64,000 bases of DNA, taken from Monodelphis domestica. Its lineage: Eukaryota; Chordata; Mammalia; Didelphimorphia; Didelphidae. Below are positions 55,301 through 64,000 of the stretch, piece by piece. The stretch covers positions 76,962,488 through 77,026,487 of the forward strand of contig NC_077227.1 in NCBI RefSeq assembly GCF_027887165.1. Reading direction: 5' to 3'. Each line of letters begins with the position of its first letter. Positions within the stretch are counted from its first letter, which is position 1. Below the pieces are notes generated by a model. It had not been told where the DNA came from and did no database searches. It saw only the letters and a list, made by a program, of their open reading frames with translations. The translations under genes and the position numbers were made by a program.

Positions 55301-58300
55301 GCTAGCAAGAGTCTGAGGCCAGATTTGAACCTAGGACTACCCATATCTAGGCCTAGCTCTCAATCCACTGAGCCACCCAGCTGCCCCTAATACTTTTTTA
55401 AAGAAAGAATTCAGCAGGATATGAATGTAGCAAGGACTAAATAATATCACAAAATGAAATTGTTTATATTTTAATAGACAGAAAATTATTTGTTTCAAAT
55501 GTAGGAGTCACTCCTCAATCAGTTGTAAATGTATATAGCTAGCTAGACCATCTGCTTATTGGTGTAAAGATCAAAATTAATGAGAAAAAGAGAAGATGTA
55601 AAAAAACCAAAACAACTGAAAACTCTAGCTTATCCCGACCTACATAAACATGTTATTGATAATGAAACATGGATGAGGGAAAGGCCACAGGCACAATGAG
55701 CTACAATAATTCCATGCAGAAGTTTAACCAATATTAATCAGTTACCACAATAAAAGAACTTAAAGACTCCCCAAGCACAAACCCTTGACTGTCTTGCCAA
55801 ATGGAGAGACATGGCATCCAAAGGAAATACTAATTTATAATATAAACTTGTTTGTCAAGTCTCATAGATAGGGAAGATTTGTATCGCCTCAGTTTTGCTT
55901 CAAGAAACTGAAACAATGAAGAATAAAACTAGTTTAAAGAAAGCTTGTCAAAATCCCCGACTAAGCAGACATCCTGAAGGCACTAAAGGGAAGGAAGACA
56001 GTAAGCAAAAGAAAAATGGTGAATCCGGAGGGGTAAAAATGGAAAAGATTTTTATATCTAGCTTTTTTCACCCCTAAACCACCACTCTTAGACTCTGCCT
56101 TCACAGTCCTGGCTATGCTTCTAGAGACGTGGGAACAGAGCCAAGGAGAACAAAGATGGGAAAGCAGTGGAGTTAATATGAAGCTTGTAAAGGGGAGAGC
56201 ACTGCTGGAGGCAACACAATTGAGGGAGAGCCTTTAAGGGATCAATGCACAGATATATAGAGGCTGTGAAGATACCAGAGACAAAGGGGGGAAACTCATA
56301 AACCTTATTAATAGAGAAAAAGATTTCTGAGAAAACATCAGCAGCTACCAACATCTGCCTACTTCCCCATCTCTGTGAAACTGTATGAAAATGGTCTCTA
56401 TATAGTTCTAAAACATCTTCAGTGAAGGTAGCAGCAGAGAGTGGGCAGGCTTCACAGTTAATATTCCAGAGTAAAATATATCTTTACTGTCACACAATTG
56501 GCTAAAAGATATAGAAAATATAGCATCCCACTGTCCATATTGTTTGTAAATTAGCAAAATTGCTTTATTTTCTTCTGCCACAATTTCTGGGGTGCAATTA
56601 AAGAAGTCTGGTAGGGAGGGAATCATATCCCTAAAAAACAGAAGGAGAGGCTTAATGAACTGGAAATACATACATATATATCATTTTTATTTTTTTCTGT
56701 TATATGTAGAAATATTTTTTGACAAATGTTTCTTGACATTTTACAACTCAGATTTTCTCCCTCCCCTACCCACCAGGTGCTGAATAGTCTGACATAGGTT
56801 ATACCCGTACTTTCATATAATATAAATTTCCATATTGCTCATGTCTTAATGGAAGACGCATATCACACATACAATAGTAATCTAATAAAGGAAATACAGA
56901 GGAAGATGGCATGCTTTGATCTGCAATCAGCCTCCAACTTCTGGGGCTGTGGATAACATTTTCATTATGAGTCCCTCGTGGTTATTTTGGAGACTTGCTT
57001 TGCTGATCATGGATTAGTCCTTCACAGTTGATCATCATATATCTGAATCTATGTATATATATTTTAAATTAAAATGTCAACAAATAAGCCTAAAATAAGC
57101 ATAAAGAGGAAATATTAAAAATTAATAAACTGGAAATGAAAAAAGTTTATAAATAACCAATCAATAAAACTAAAAGCTGGTTCTTTAGAAAGACTAATAA
57201 CATTGATAATAAACTTTACTGAATTTGATGAAAAAAATAACAATAGCAATAAAATAGCAAATCAACAAGGTAAAATGATACACAAAAAAGGGAAAAAATT
57301 ATCAGAACCTATTATTCAATGTTAAATCCCAAAATCTAAGAACACAAAGAAAATAGAGGAATATCTTCAAAAATATAAAAAAACCCATTAACAGAAGGGG
57401 AAATAAAAATAGCTATAATGTAACTACCAAAGTAAAAACCTCCTGGGCCTTATGGTTCCACAGGAGAATTCTGTCAGACTTTTAAAGAACAATGAGCAAT
57501 AATACTATATATATCATTCGCAAAGACTGAGAAAGTACCCTTCCAGATTCCTTTTTATGAAATAAATATAAGGCTAATACTTAAAGTATGGGAAGATAAT
57601 GCACAAATGGAGAACTGTAGATCAATATCACTAATGAATATTTAGTCAAAATTTTTTAAGAAAAATAAAATAAAATTCATTTGGGAAAATAACAAATCAA
57701 AAATGTCAAGAAAAAAAGTAAAAGAAATGGGAACAGAGAGGAAAGAACACTTCTAAAATTCAAACTGTATTATAAAGCAGGGGCCATAAAAATCATCTGG
57801 TATTGATTAAAAATAGATAAAGCAATGGAAATGAAAAATCAAGGCAGGATCCAGGATGATGGAACTCAATAACCCAGTATTTGATAAACTAGATAGCATA
57901 AGTTATTTATGAATGAACTCCTTTTTGACAGAAAAAAACATAAATTACTGATATAAAGAACTCCCTTTTGACAAAAACTGCTAGGAAACATGGATTCCAG
58001 TCTGGCAGAAACTAGATTTAGACCAACACATCACACCATATTCCATAATATATTCTAAATGGACATGTGACCTCAGTATTAAAGAATATATTATGAAAAC
58101 ATAAAAGGAAAACCGTTCACAGTTATGGGTGATAGATATATTTAACCAAAGGATTTACAGAAGATAAAATAGATAACATTACATGAAATTTAAAAGCTTC
58201 TGCACAAAAAAAAAATTAATACAAAGGGAAATGATTGAATAGAAAAAAACAATCTTTATTTTAAAGATATTTCTCTGATAAGAATATGGTACCCAAGATA

Positions 58301-60108
58301 CATAAATAATTAATAGATAAATACAAGACCTAAAGCTATTATCCAATAGATAGTCAAATGATAGAACAAACAGTTCTCCAAAGAATTTCATGGTATTAAG
58401 AGTCATATGAGTGAATATTCCAAATCATTAATAATAGAAATCAAAACATCCCTGAGGATTCACCTCTCACTTTGCAAAAAGAAAAATATGTCCAAAGATG
58501 GTAATAATATTGGAGGTATTATGGGAAGATGGGCACACTACACTAGTGCACTGTTGGTGAAGCCAGCAATCAGGGCAAGTGTTTTGGAAAATAAATATTA
58601 TTTTGCCAATAAAGTGATTAAAATGTCCATTCCACTTATCCTAAAATTCCATTACTAGGCTTACACCTCAAGGAAGACATTAATAAGCAGAAAGTCCCAT
58701 ATACACCAAAAAGCAGTACTTTTTATAGCAAAGTACTTACTAGAAGCTATGTAGATGCCATCAGTTGGGGAATGGCTAAACAAATTCTGCTTTGTGCATG
58801 TAATGGGATATTACTCTCATAGTAAAATATGATGAATGTGATGAATACAGAGAAACATGGAAAAATCTACATAAATTGATGCAGAGTAAGGTAAGAAGAG
58901 CTAGGAATATGATAATACATAATGATTATAACATTTTAAATGGAAAGAACAACCACTAAAAAAATGAATGCTGCAAAATTATAAGGAAAAGCCATGAGAT
59001 GATACTCCAACTCTACTCATTTGCTGAGATAGAAGATTTACAGTGATCATGGCACACTTTATTCTTTTGATGTATTGACTGGTTATGTTGATTTCTTTTT
59101 TGTCCTAAACCATACTTCTCTGTGGGAAGGAAGAGGGAAGGATACTGAGGGAAATGACTGTTGGTATATAGTTTGACATTTGCCATGTTTCACTGCCTTC
59201 TGACCAACATTTCTTTCCCTCTCCCACCTTCTCATTGCAGGACACAATGGGCTGATTGCAGTGAGTACCACCTACCTCTAACCATCTTCACTCTGCACCT
59301 AGACTCAGTCCTTTCCAGTTGTATAGGGTCGAGCTAAAGGGAAAGGAAGAAGATGGAATGAACCCAGTGAGAGAAAAGACATGGTTACTTGGGAGGCTGA
59401 GGGATTCATCTTAGAAAGGTGGACTGCTAAGCTAGCTCAGGGACAGTGAGCTAATTTCTAGTCCAAAATATAAGCATCAGATGACTAAAATAAAAAAAAA
59501 AATTTCCAGACTTTTAGTGAATGTGTAGAGAAATGGTATGGCTTAAGGTGTTCTATTCCCTTATTAAAAATAGAATTGAAGGCAGGTAGTTCCTGGTCCC
59601 CCCCTACACCCAAGAAGAAATGGGTCCATACCAAGCTGATGGGCAGGAAGGACAAAAAAGGCAGAAAGAAGGGCGAGAACAGAAAAGTACTAGTGATGTG
59701 GCTTGTATGGAATCCATGGTGGTTTATGCTAATCAATGGGGTCTGTAGGGAGTACTCTTGAGTATCAACAGAGATAATTGAGGACCCCAAATATCATAGA
59801 AGTCTCAGGGATTCCTGACCCCTCATGACTGGTTTCTAAGAGCCCCTTCAAAAAATGGGGGACTAGTGTGGAAATGCAGCCACAATCCTCATAGAGCCAG
59901 GGCTGACCTCTGGCTTGGGAAAGACTTGGGAAGCTCCAGTCCAACTTCTAAAGGTTATAGTTTCCATCGGTCTCCCAGGATATTAATCAGTCAATAAACA
60001 TATTATAAGCACCTACTATAGACCAGGCATTGTGCTAAGTGCTAGAGATACAAAAAGAGGCAAAAGACAGTCCTTGAACTCAAGGAGCTTACAGTCTAAG
60101 GGAGAGGA

Positions 60109-60167
<59 letters not shown>

Positions 60168-60670
60168 CATATATATGAAACAAGCAATAGACAGGACATC
60201 TAGGAAATAATTCACAGAACAAGGCACTGGAATGAAGAGGGGTTGAGACATCCCCTTAGACAACCAGCCACTTCTGACACACATGGAAGATGAGCTCCAT
60301 TCATCGATACCCTAAGCTATTTCCAGAACAGATCCAAAGGATTATAAAAAAGAATAGAGAGAAAAAACAAGGATGGAGGAAGGACCCAGCATGTTTTCCC
60401 CTAGGCAGCCTACCTACAGAAGCTGGGGATAAACACAGCCGTACTAGAGAGACGTCACTTGATTGGAGGGGCTGCTGTCACCGAAGAGCTCATCCCAGGT
60501 CAGTCCTGAGGACCAGTGAGGGGTTGGGGGTTCTGGGAGGGTTAGGGGGGAACACCAGTGGCAGCTTGTATTTATCTCTATCTATTTCTGTTTTAGGATT
60601 CAAATTCTCCAGAGCTTCCTACCTCCTCAGCCTTTTGCGACCCCAGATTTACAAAGACTTAGAGCTCAAG
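49247..60670 (+). CDS. PYROXD2: PYROXD2, first four coding exons (runs past window)
   Basis: PYROXD2 is a mitochondrial FAD/NAD(P)-binding oxidoreductase-like protein related to phytoene desaturases; its exact substrate is not established. Exons 49247-49373, 59241-59260, 60405-60498 and 60597-60670 join in frame to 105 codons. The N-terminus [20 protein letters not shown] is Arg/Ser-rich with no acids, as for a mitochondrial presequence. Then [22 protein letters not shown] is the beta-alpha-beta nucleotide-binding fold (GxGxxG, residues 41-46). [14 protein letters not shown] and [19 protein letters not shown] match human almost exactly. ATG 49247 was chosen over the upstream in-frame GTG at 49241. 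Human PYROXD2 is about 580 aa, so roughly four fifths lie beyond 64000. It follows HPS1 head-to-tail, as in human. Confidence 0.94.
50170..50710 (+). repeat. Cluster of four SINE pieces, all plus strand
   Basis: Pieces: 50170-50240 (head only), 50245-50420 (Mar1 body), 50421-50550 (Mar1 3' half with A-rich end) and 50555-50710 (second subfamily 3' half, 'tccagtatctttgccaagaa'). Each shows the 'gtgaccctgggcaagtca' or 'aggcctggagtca' core. Confidence 0.8.
50849..51050 (+). mobile_element. Mar1-type SINE with duplication
   Basis: 'tgcagctgggtggctcagtg', 'gattgagagccaggcctaaa', 'ctagccctcattgctcttct' and 'tgattctaagatggaaggta', with an A-rich end. The 13-base 'aagaatataaaat' lies at 50836-50848 and 51051-51063. 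Confidence 0.92.
51248..51427. repeat. 63-bp near-perfect inverted repeat
   Basis: The arms 51248-51310 and 51365-51427 are reverse complements with one mismatch (62 of 63) around a 54-base loop. The loop itself begins with a partial second copy of the left arm (51311-51331). The left arm continues out of a MIR-like tail ('gtactttgcaaactttaaag'). Confidence 0.93.
52250..52345 (-). repeat. tRNA-type SINE 3' half
   Basis: Minus-strand: 'tcatgactctatttggggtt', 'ttcttggcaaagatattgga', 'ggtttgccatttccttctcc' and 'agctcattttacag'. Confidence 0.75.
53663..54433 (-). mobile_element. Probable solo LTR (ERV fossil)
   Basis: A 771-bp block starts TGGTTGGACT and ends ATCTTCACA. In the minus reading it has TGTGAAGATGGG at its start, a TATAAAAG box and an AATAAA signal towards the end, the normal LTR order. 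I saw no duplication at its flanks and no interior, so solo-LTR status and exact ends are tentative. Confidence 0.6.
54541..54880 (+). mobile_element. RTE-type LINE, endonuclease-domain fragment
   Basis: One frame reads [20 protein letters not shown], then [20 protein letters not shown] and [20 protein letters not shown]. This is the apurinic-type endonuclease part of an RTE (BovB-like) [13 protein letters not shown] corresponds to the usual GDFNAKVG motif. Interrupted by SINEs, it resumes at about 55392. Confidence 0.8.
54885..55391 (-). mobile_element. Three minus-strand Mar1-type SINEs in tandem
   Basis: An old partial SINE (54885-54980) ends in 'gcccagagtcacacc'. Two fuller copies follow (54981-55187 and 55193-55388), each beginning with a T run and ending 'agctgccc'. 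'ggatac' precedes each T run, consistent with insertion at or near the same target. All three interrupt the RTE. Confidence 0.85.
55392..56060 (+). mobile_element. RTE-type LINE, continuation
   Basis: The right part of the same RTE, AT-rich, with 'ttttaatagacagaaaatta', 'aaatgtaggagtcactcctc' and 'gctagaccatctgcttattg'. The frame is lost here. The right limit is approximate. Confidence 0.6.
56640..57060 (-). mobile_element. L1 3' end fragment
   Basis: T-rich start, 'ttctccctcccctacccacc' 3'UTR pyrimidines and 'ttcattatgagtccctcgtg' match the L1 3' end at 36.6 kb. Minus strand. Confidence 0.7.
57061..59160 (+). mobile_element. L1 ORF2-3' fragment, decayed
   Basis: Plus-strand L1: 'aaactaaaagctggttcttt', 'cctcctgggccttatggttc', 'ccacaggagaattctgtcag', then 'gttggggaatggctaaacaa' and the 3' end. 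Many breaks, so no long frame. It stops some 80 bases before PYROXD2 exon 2. Confidence 0.8.
59241..59260 (+). CDS. PYROXD2: PYROXD2 coding exon 2 (20-nt micro-exon)
   Basis: Acceptor CTCATTGCAG, donor GTGAGT. Completes a Gly codon and encodes HNGLIA: the joined text GAGHNGLIA is the dinucleotide-binding loop. At 20 nt it is not a multiple of three, so skipping it would break the frame. Confidence 0.92.
59261..60404 (+). other. PYROXD2: PYROXD2 intron 2
   Basis: An L2/CR1-like piece (59985-60108: 'accaggcattgtgctaagtg', 'caaggagcttacagtctaag') and a TATC microsatellite (60109-60166). The rest is unassigned. Confidence 0.6.
60109..60166 (+). repeat. CTAT tetranucleotide run
   Basis: About 14 perfect units. 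Confidence 0.95.
60405..60498 (+). CDS. PYROXD2: PYROXD2 coding exon 3
   Basis: [20 protein letters not shown] then [11 protein letters not shown] plus one base. Acceptor TTCCCCTAG, donor [21 protein letters not shown] matches human [15 protein letters not shown]. Confidence 0.94.
60597..60670 (+). CDS. PYROXD2: PYROXD2 coding exon 4
   Basis: Completes Gly81, then [20 protein letters not shown] and LELK. Acceptor GTTTTAG, donor GTACTT. Human differs at a single residue here (T for K). Confidence 0.95.
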
Positions 60671-60697
60671 GTACTTTTCCCAGAAAAAAATGCATTT

Positions 60698-60880
60698 TAA
60701 AAATCCTTTTTTTCTTTCTGAGTTATCAGTTCTAAGACAGAAGAGCAACCAGGGCTAGGCAATTTGGGTTAAGTGACTTGTCCAGGGTCCCTTAACTAAG
60801 AAGTGCCTAGGACCAAATTTGAACCAGTCTTGCCTACTCCTGACCTGGCACTCAATCCACTGAGTCATCTAATTGCCCCC
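60698..60880 (-). mobile_element. Mar1-type SINE with duplication
   Basis: The 10-base 'aaatgcattt' lies at 60688-60697 and 60881-60890. It inserted only 18 bases after the exon 4 donor and left the donor intact. Confidence 0.9.
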
Positions 60881-61873
60881 AAATGCATTTCTGGTCCACA
60901 AAGTGCTGACTGTGGTGGGATTTCAGGATAACAGCAATAGCAAAATTAATCTGATCCTTTCAGGTTTATAAAACACTTTGACAATAGTCTCATCCCTGAG
61001 GGGAAAGTTTTGAGGGAAAAGAGGCAGCAGAATTTATCCCAGAACAATAGAAACAGCTGCTTATCCCAGATGAGAGCCACAGGCTTAGGGCTTCTTCTCC
61101 CTCCATCAATTTTTTAAAATAAAAAATTATTTTTTTCCATTATGAACATAATCATCAGCAAACACAAATATTTCAATATACAAATAATAATGAGAAACAG
61201 GCTTATAAAAGAATCAATGGACTTCTGTTACCACTGATATTAATATTAGAGATTAAATAGAACAGTTATGGCAATTTTGCTACTACTTTTATCACTTTCC
61301 TCGGTTTATTTTCTCACTTTTAAGGACTGTCCCTGGTCTCCTCCTATTTGGGGGGCGGTGTTCCTCTTCTATGTAGTCTCCCTCATTGTTCTGAGTCTAT
61401 TTCTGATCTCATAATGACTTTGGGTCTTATTAACTCATCCTGTATCCTTAGAGAGGAAGTCTGACCCCCCAAGGACTTTTATCACTCTCCCAGCTCCTCC
61501 CTGTCACTTTGACCCATTCCTCCTCCTTCCAGAAAAGCTTGATCTTTGATCCCATTGCCAAAGACCAGCCTTCCTCTCTGCCTCTGTTTTCTTTAGCTAC
61601 TGCGCACATTGGGAAGTTGGCCATCTAGCATCGGACAATTTCTTCCAATCAATCAGTGAGATGGCAAACATCTATTAATCACCTGCTCTGTACTGTGTAG
61701 ACACTGTGCTAGGCTCAGTACACAAATACAAAGAATGAATCAATCCTTGACTTTCCCATTCATTGCTCCTATAGTCTTTTAAGATAAGAAACCCAGATCT
61801 ATGAAGGCACATTCACTTAGATTTTGCTTTGAAGGGTGTTAGGATTGATGTTGTGAGGTTGCACATTTAAAAG

Positions 61874-62033
61874 AAATAACCCTTACTTTCTGTCTTTGTA
61901 ACAACTCTAAGACAGAAGAGCAAGGGCTAGACAAATGGAGTTAAATGGCTTGCTCAGAGTCACACAGCCAGGAAGTATATGGGGGGAGCAGATTTGAACC
62001 CAAGTCCTCCTACTCTATATCTAGCTGCCCTAG
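61874..62033 (-). mobile_element. Mar1-type SINE
   Basis: 'cttactttctgtctttgtaa', 'ctaagacagaagagcaaggg', 'cagagtcacacagccaggaa' and 'ttgaacccaagtcctcctac'. Confidence 0.8.
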
Positions 62034-62503
62034 GGGTGCACACTTTTCCACACACACTCCTCTGATGCTAGAGATTGCTTCAGGTTATTTTTCCTCCTTG
62101 CCCTGCCTTCCTGCCACCTCCCCAACATCCCTATCTGTCTTCTGCTTTATCCCTAAAGAGGATTTTCTACTGAGGATTTCTTAGTTATGCACAATAAGAC
62201 TCCACAAGATAAAAAAAAAAAGATAGGAGAGGAGAGAAACATAATATGGAAAAAAGAAATAAATCCTAATTTCAGTATTCCTTTAAAGCACTGTAAAATA
62301 GGCAGCCTTGACCCCTCAATAAAGGTAGGACAATCAGACAATTTGGGGATATTATAGGGATTTGTTGGCATGGATAGTTGAACTGATTTTTAAAAAACCT
62401 AATTTCTAAAACCCATTATTTTTCACTTGCATGCAAATTTCAGAGTTTTTGAGGACCCCCTCAAAGAATGGGGGTTATATCCACATGAACAGTTAAAACA
62501 TTG

Positions 62504-62725
62504 GGCAGCTAGGTGGCACAGTGGATGGAATGCCAGGCTTAGAGTCAGGAAGGCATCTTCCTGAATTCAAACTTGTCCTCATAGCTGTCTGTATGAGGCA
62601 AGTTACTTTACCCTGTTTGCCTCAATTCCCTCATCGAGAAAATGGCAAACTATTCCAGTATCTCTTCCAAGGAAACCCCAATTAAGGTCACGAAGAGTCA
62701 GACATGACTGAAACGATTGCTCAAC
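62504..62725 (+). mobile_element. tRNA-type SINE, second subfamily, with duplication
   Basis: 'cagctaggtggcacagtgga', 'gcttagagtcaggaaggcat', 'aatggcaaactattccagta' and 'cgaagagtcagacatgactg'. 'taaaacattg' flanks it at 62494-62503 and 62726-62735. It is the most complete copy of this subfamily here. Confidence 0.9.
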
Positions 62726-64000
62726 TAAAACATTGTGAAGATAGTTTGGACCTCGTAGATCTTCCAAAAGGCCCTCGGGGACTTAAATCCTACAAATTTG
62801 AACTGCGAAAGGGCTTGGAGATCATCTTTTCTAGCCTTTTCATTTTCCAAATGAAGAAAGGAAGCGACTTGCATATTTGTGGCAAAACTGAGACAAGCCC
62901 TTCAGTTCAGGGCTTTTCCCACCACCCCACACTGCCTCTACAGTTAAGAAATCCACCTAAACACACTTACAATTAAATAAAGTATCTATTTACATTTGAG
63001 TAGAATGTTATCGAAGTTAGAGAAATAAGTAAATGTTGAACTTTATAACAGAGAAGAAAAGGTAGAGCTGTGTTTTGCACACAGTGAGAATTTAATAAAT
63101 GAATGAATGAATGAATGAATGGATAGATGGATGGATGGTCATTGGTTATATTACAGATAAAAAGATTGAATGTAATTTATAGACTACAATTTTCTGTTCC
63201 CTATAAAATTTCATGAAAAAAGACATTTTTCATTTCTTTCTTCAGGAAACTAAATTAGGTTGTTTTTTATTTGTGATATTCCCAATTTATGGTTTTGTTT
63301 TATTTTCTTTTTTGGCACCATGACCTTTACCTGAGAATATAGTAGTGAAAGATTAGAAGCTGGCCTCAGTCCCAAACTCTGAGATGACAGACAGAGAAGG
63401 CACATGTCATCCCATATGACCAAGGGTGAATGTAACCCTTTCCAGGTAAAATGCTGACATTTTAATTTGAGTTTAGGGAATGACAATGCCTTATCCCAAA
63501 TAAAGGATTTTGATAGTGAGTATTTTGACATGATGTAGTGAACACTGGAGTTGGAATCTTAAGACCACAGTTCAAATTCACCCTCTACTAAATAACAATA
63601 AAAATGATCATACTGTAGAGCTTTTAAAAGCTTTCCTCCCAACCACACTGGGAAAATACTAATTTCCTTTTCTATAAAATAAGGATGATGAGACTCAGAA
63701 AGGTTACTCAGGTTCCAAAGCTAATAAGCATCAGAGATGAGATTTTAACACAGATTTTAAGAGTATATCTGCTACTAACTAGCTAAATAACTTTGGACTG
63801 AGCTTCTCCAGCCTTTGTCCTAAAGTAGCCCTGAGGTCCTTTCCCTCACAGATTGGGTTCTTTCCTAATGGGAGTTCACCTCTACAGATTTTCAGAGAAT
63901 CTTTCTCATAGGACTTGGTTATCTCTCTTAAGTCCATTGAGTTTATAAGACTTTAAAATAGGGAATAGCTAAGATACCAGGGATTCCCCCACAAACTTGT

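Larger units (their letters stand above)
49374..59240 (+). other. PYROXD2: PYROXD2 intron 1
   Basis: 9.9 kb, mostly repeats: MIR (49940-50160), a SINE cluster (50170-50710), a Mar1 with duplication (50849-51050), a 63-bp inverted repeat (51248-51427), L2 and SINE pieces (52250-52450), two LTR-like blocks (53198-54433), an RTE with SINEs (54541-56060) and L1 pieces (56640-59160). 51600-52200, 52460-53190 and 56060-56640 are unassigned. Confidence 0.8.
60671..64000 (+). other. PYROXD2: PYROXD2 intron 4, incomplete
   Basis: No sequence matching the next exon (expected to code HGLRLHLRNPYSF) is seen. It contains SINEs at 60698-60880, 61874-62033 and 62504-62725, an L2/CR1-like piece near 61655-61760, and an AATG/ATGG run near 63100-63140. 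Confidence 0.6.

Noticed and set aside
60109-60166. Regularly spaced repeat reminiscent of an array
   Set aside because: A plain CTAT microsatellite; no spacer structure, and CRISPR arrays are not expected in a vertebrate genome.
60290-60700. 136-codon single frame as one exon of PYROXD2
   Set aside because: Conserved residues stop and resume exactly at AG/GT sites, so there are two exons (60405-60498, 60597-60670) with intron read through between them.

Overview
The window is nuclear DNA of a marsupial. The two recognisable genes match vertebrate HPS1 and PYROXD2, which are also neighbours in the same order and orientation on human 10q24.2. The repeats are the marsupial mix: many tRNA-type SINEs (Mar1-like), older MIR/MON1/THER1-type core-SINEs, L2-like LINE ends, 5'-truncated L1 copies, an RTE fragment and endogenous-retrovirus LTRs. 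I cannot name the species from sequence alone.

Layout. 1-3.9 kb is intergenic, with an old LTR element and an L1 fragment. A CpG-rich block at 3.93-4.11 kb is the likely HPS1 promoter and non-coding first exon; it carries a perfect 12-bp palindrome with a CACGTG core of the TFEB/MITF (CLEAR) type. HPS1 is complete on the + strand: 18 coding exons between 8730 and 41398 join without a break into 712 codons plus a stop (human HPS1 is about 700 aa). All its splice junctions are GT-AG except one, which is a U12-type AT-AC intron (34001-35334). A poly(A) signal lies at 42483. About 6.7 kb of repeat-rich intergenic DNA follows. PYROXD2 then starts at 49247, also on +; its first four coding exons are present, including a 20-nt micro-exon, and the gene runs off the right edge.

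How the genes work. HPS1 pairs with HPS4 (not in this window) as BLOC-3, the nucleotide-exchange factor for Rab32/Rab38 in building melanosomes, platelet dense granules and other lysosome-related organelles. PYROXD2 is a mitochondrial FAD/NAD(P)-type oxidoreductase-like protein. They are neighbours, and I see no evidence that they act together.

The introns keep a readable insertion history. Examples are a SINE interrupted by two successive L1s (14420-17571), a MIR split by a 3.6-kb ERV (9475-13295), tandem minus-strand SINEs inside an RTE, and a 63-bp near-perfect inverted repeat in PYROXD2 intron 1. HPS1 coding intron 7 holds a shortened 7SL (SRP) RNA pseudogene with a poly(A) tail. I found no unknown gene system; the best leads are regulatory, splicing-related and repeat-history signals.
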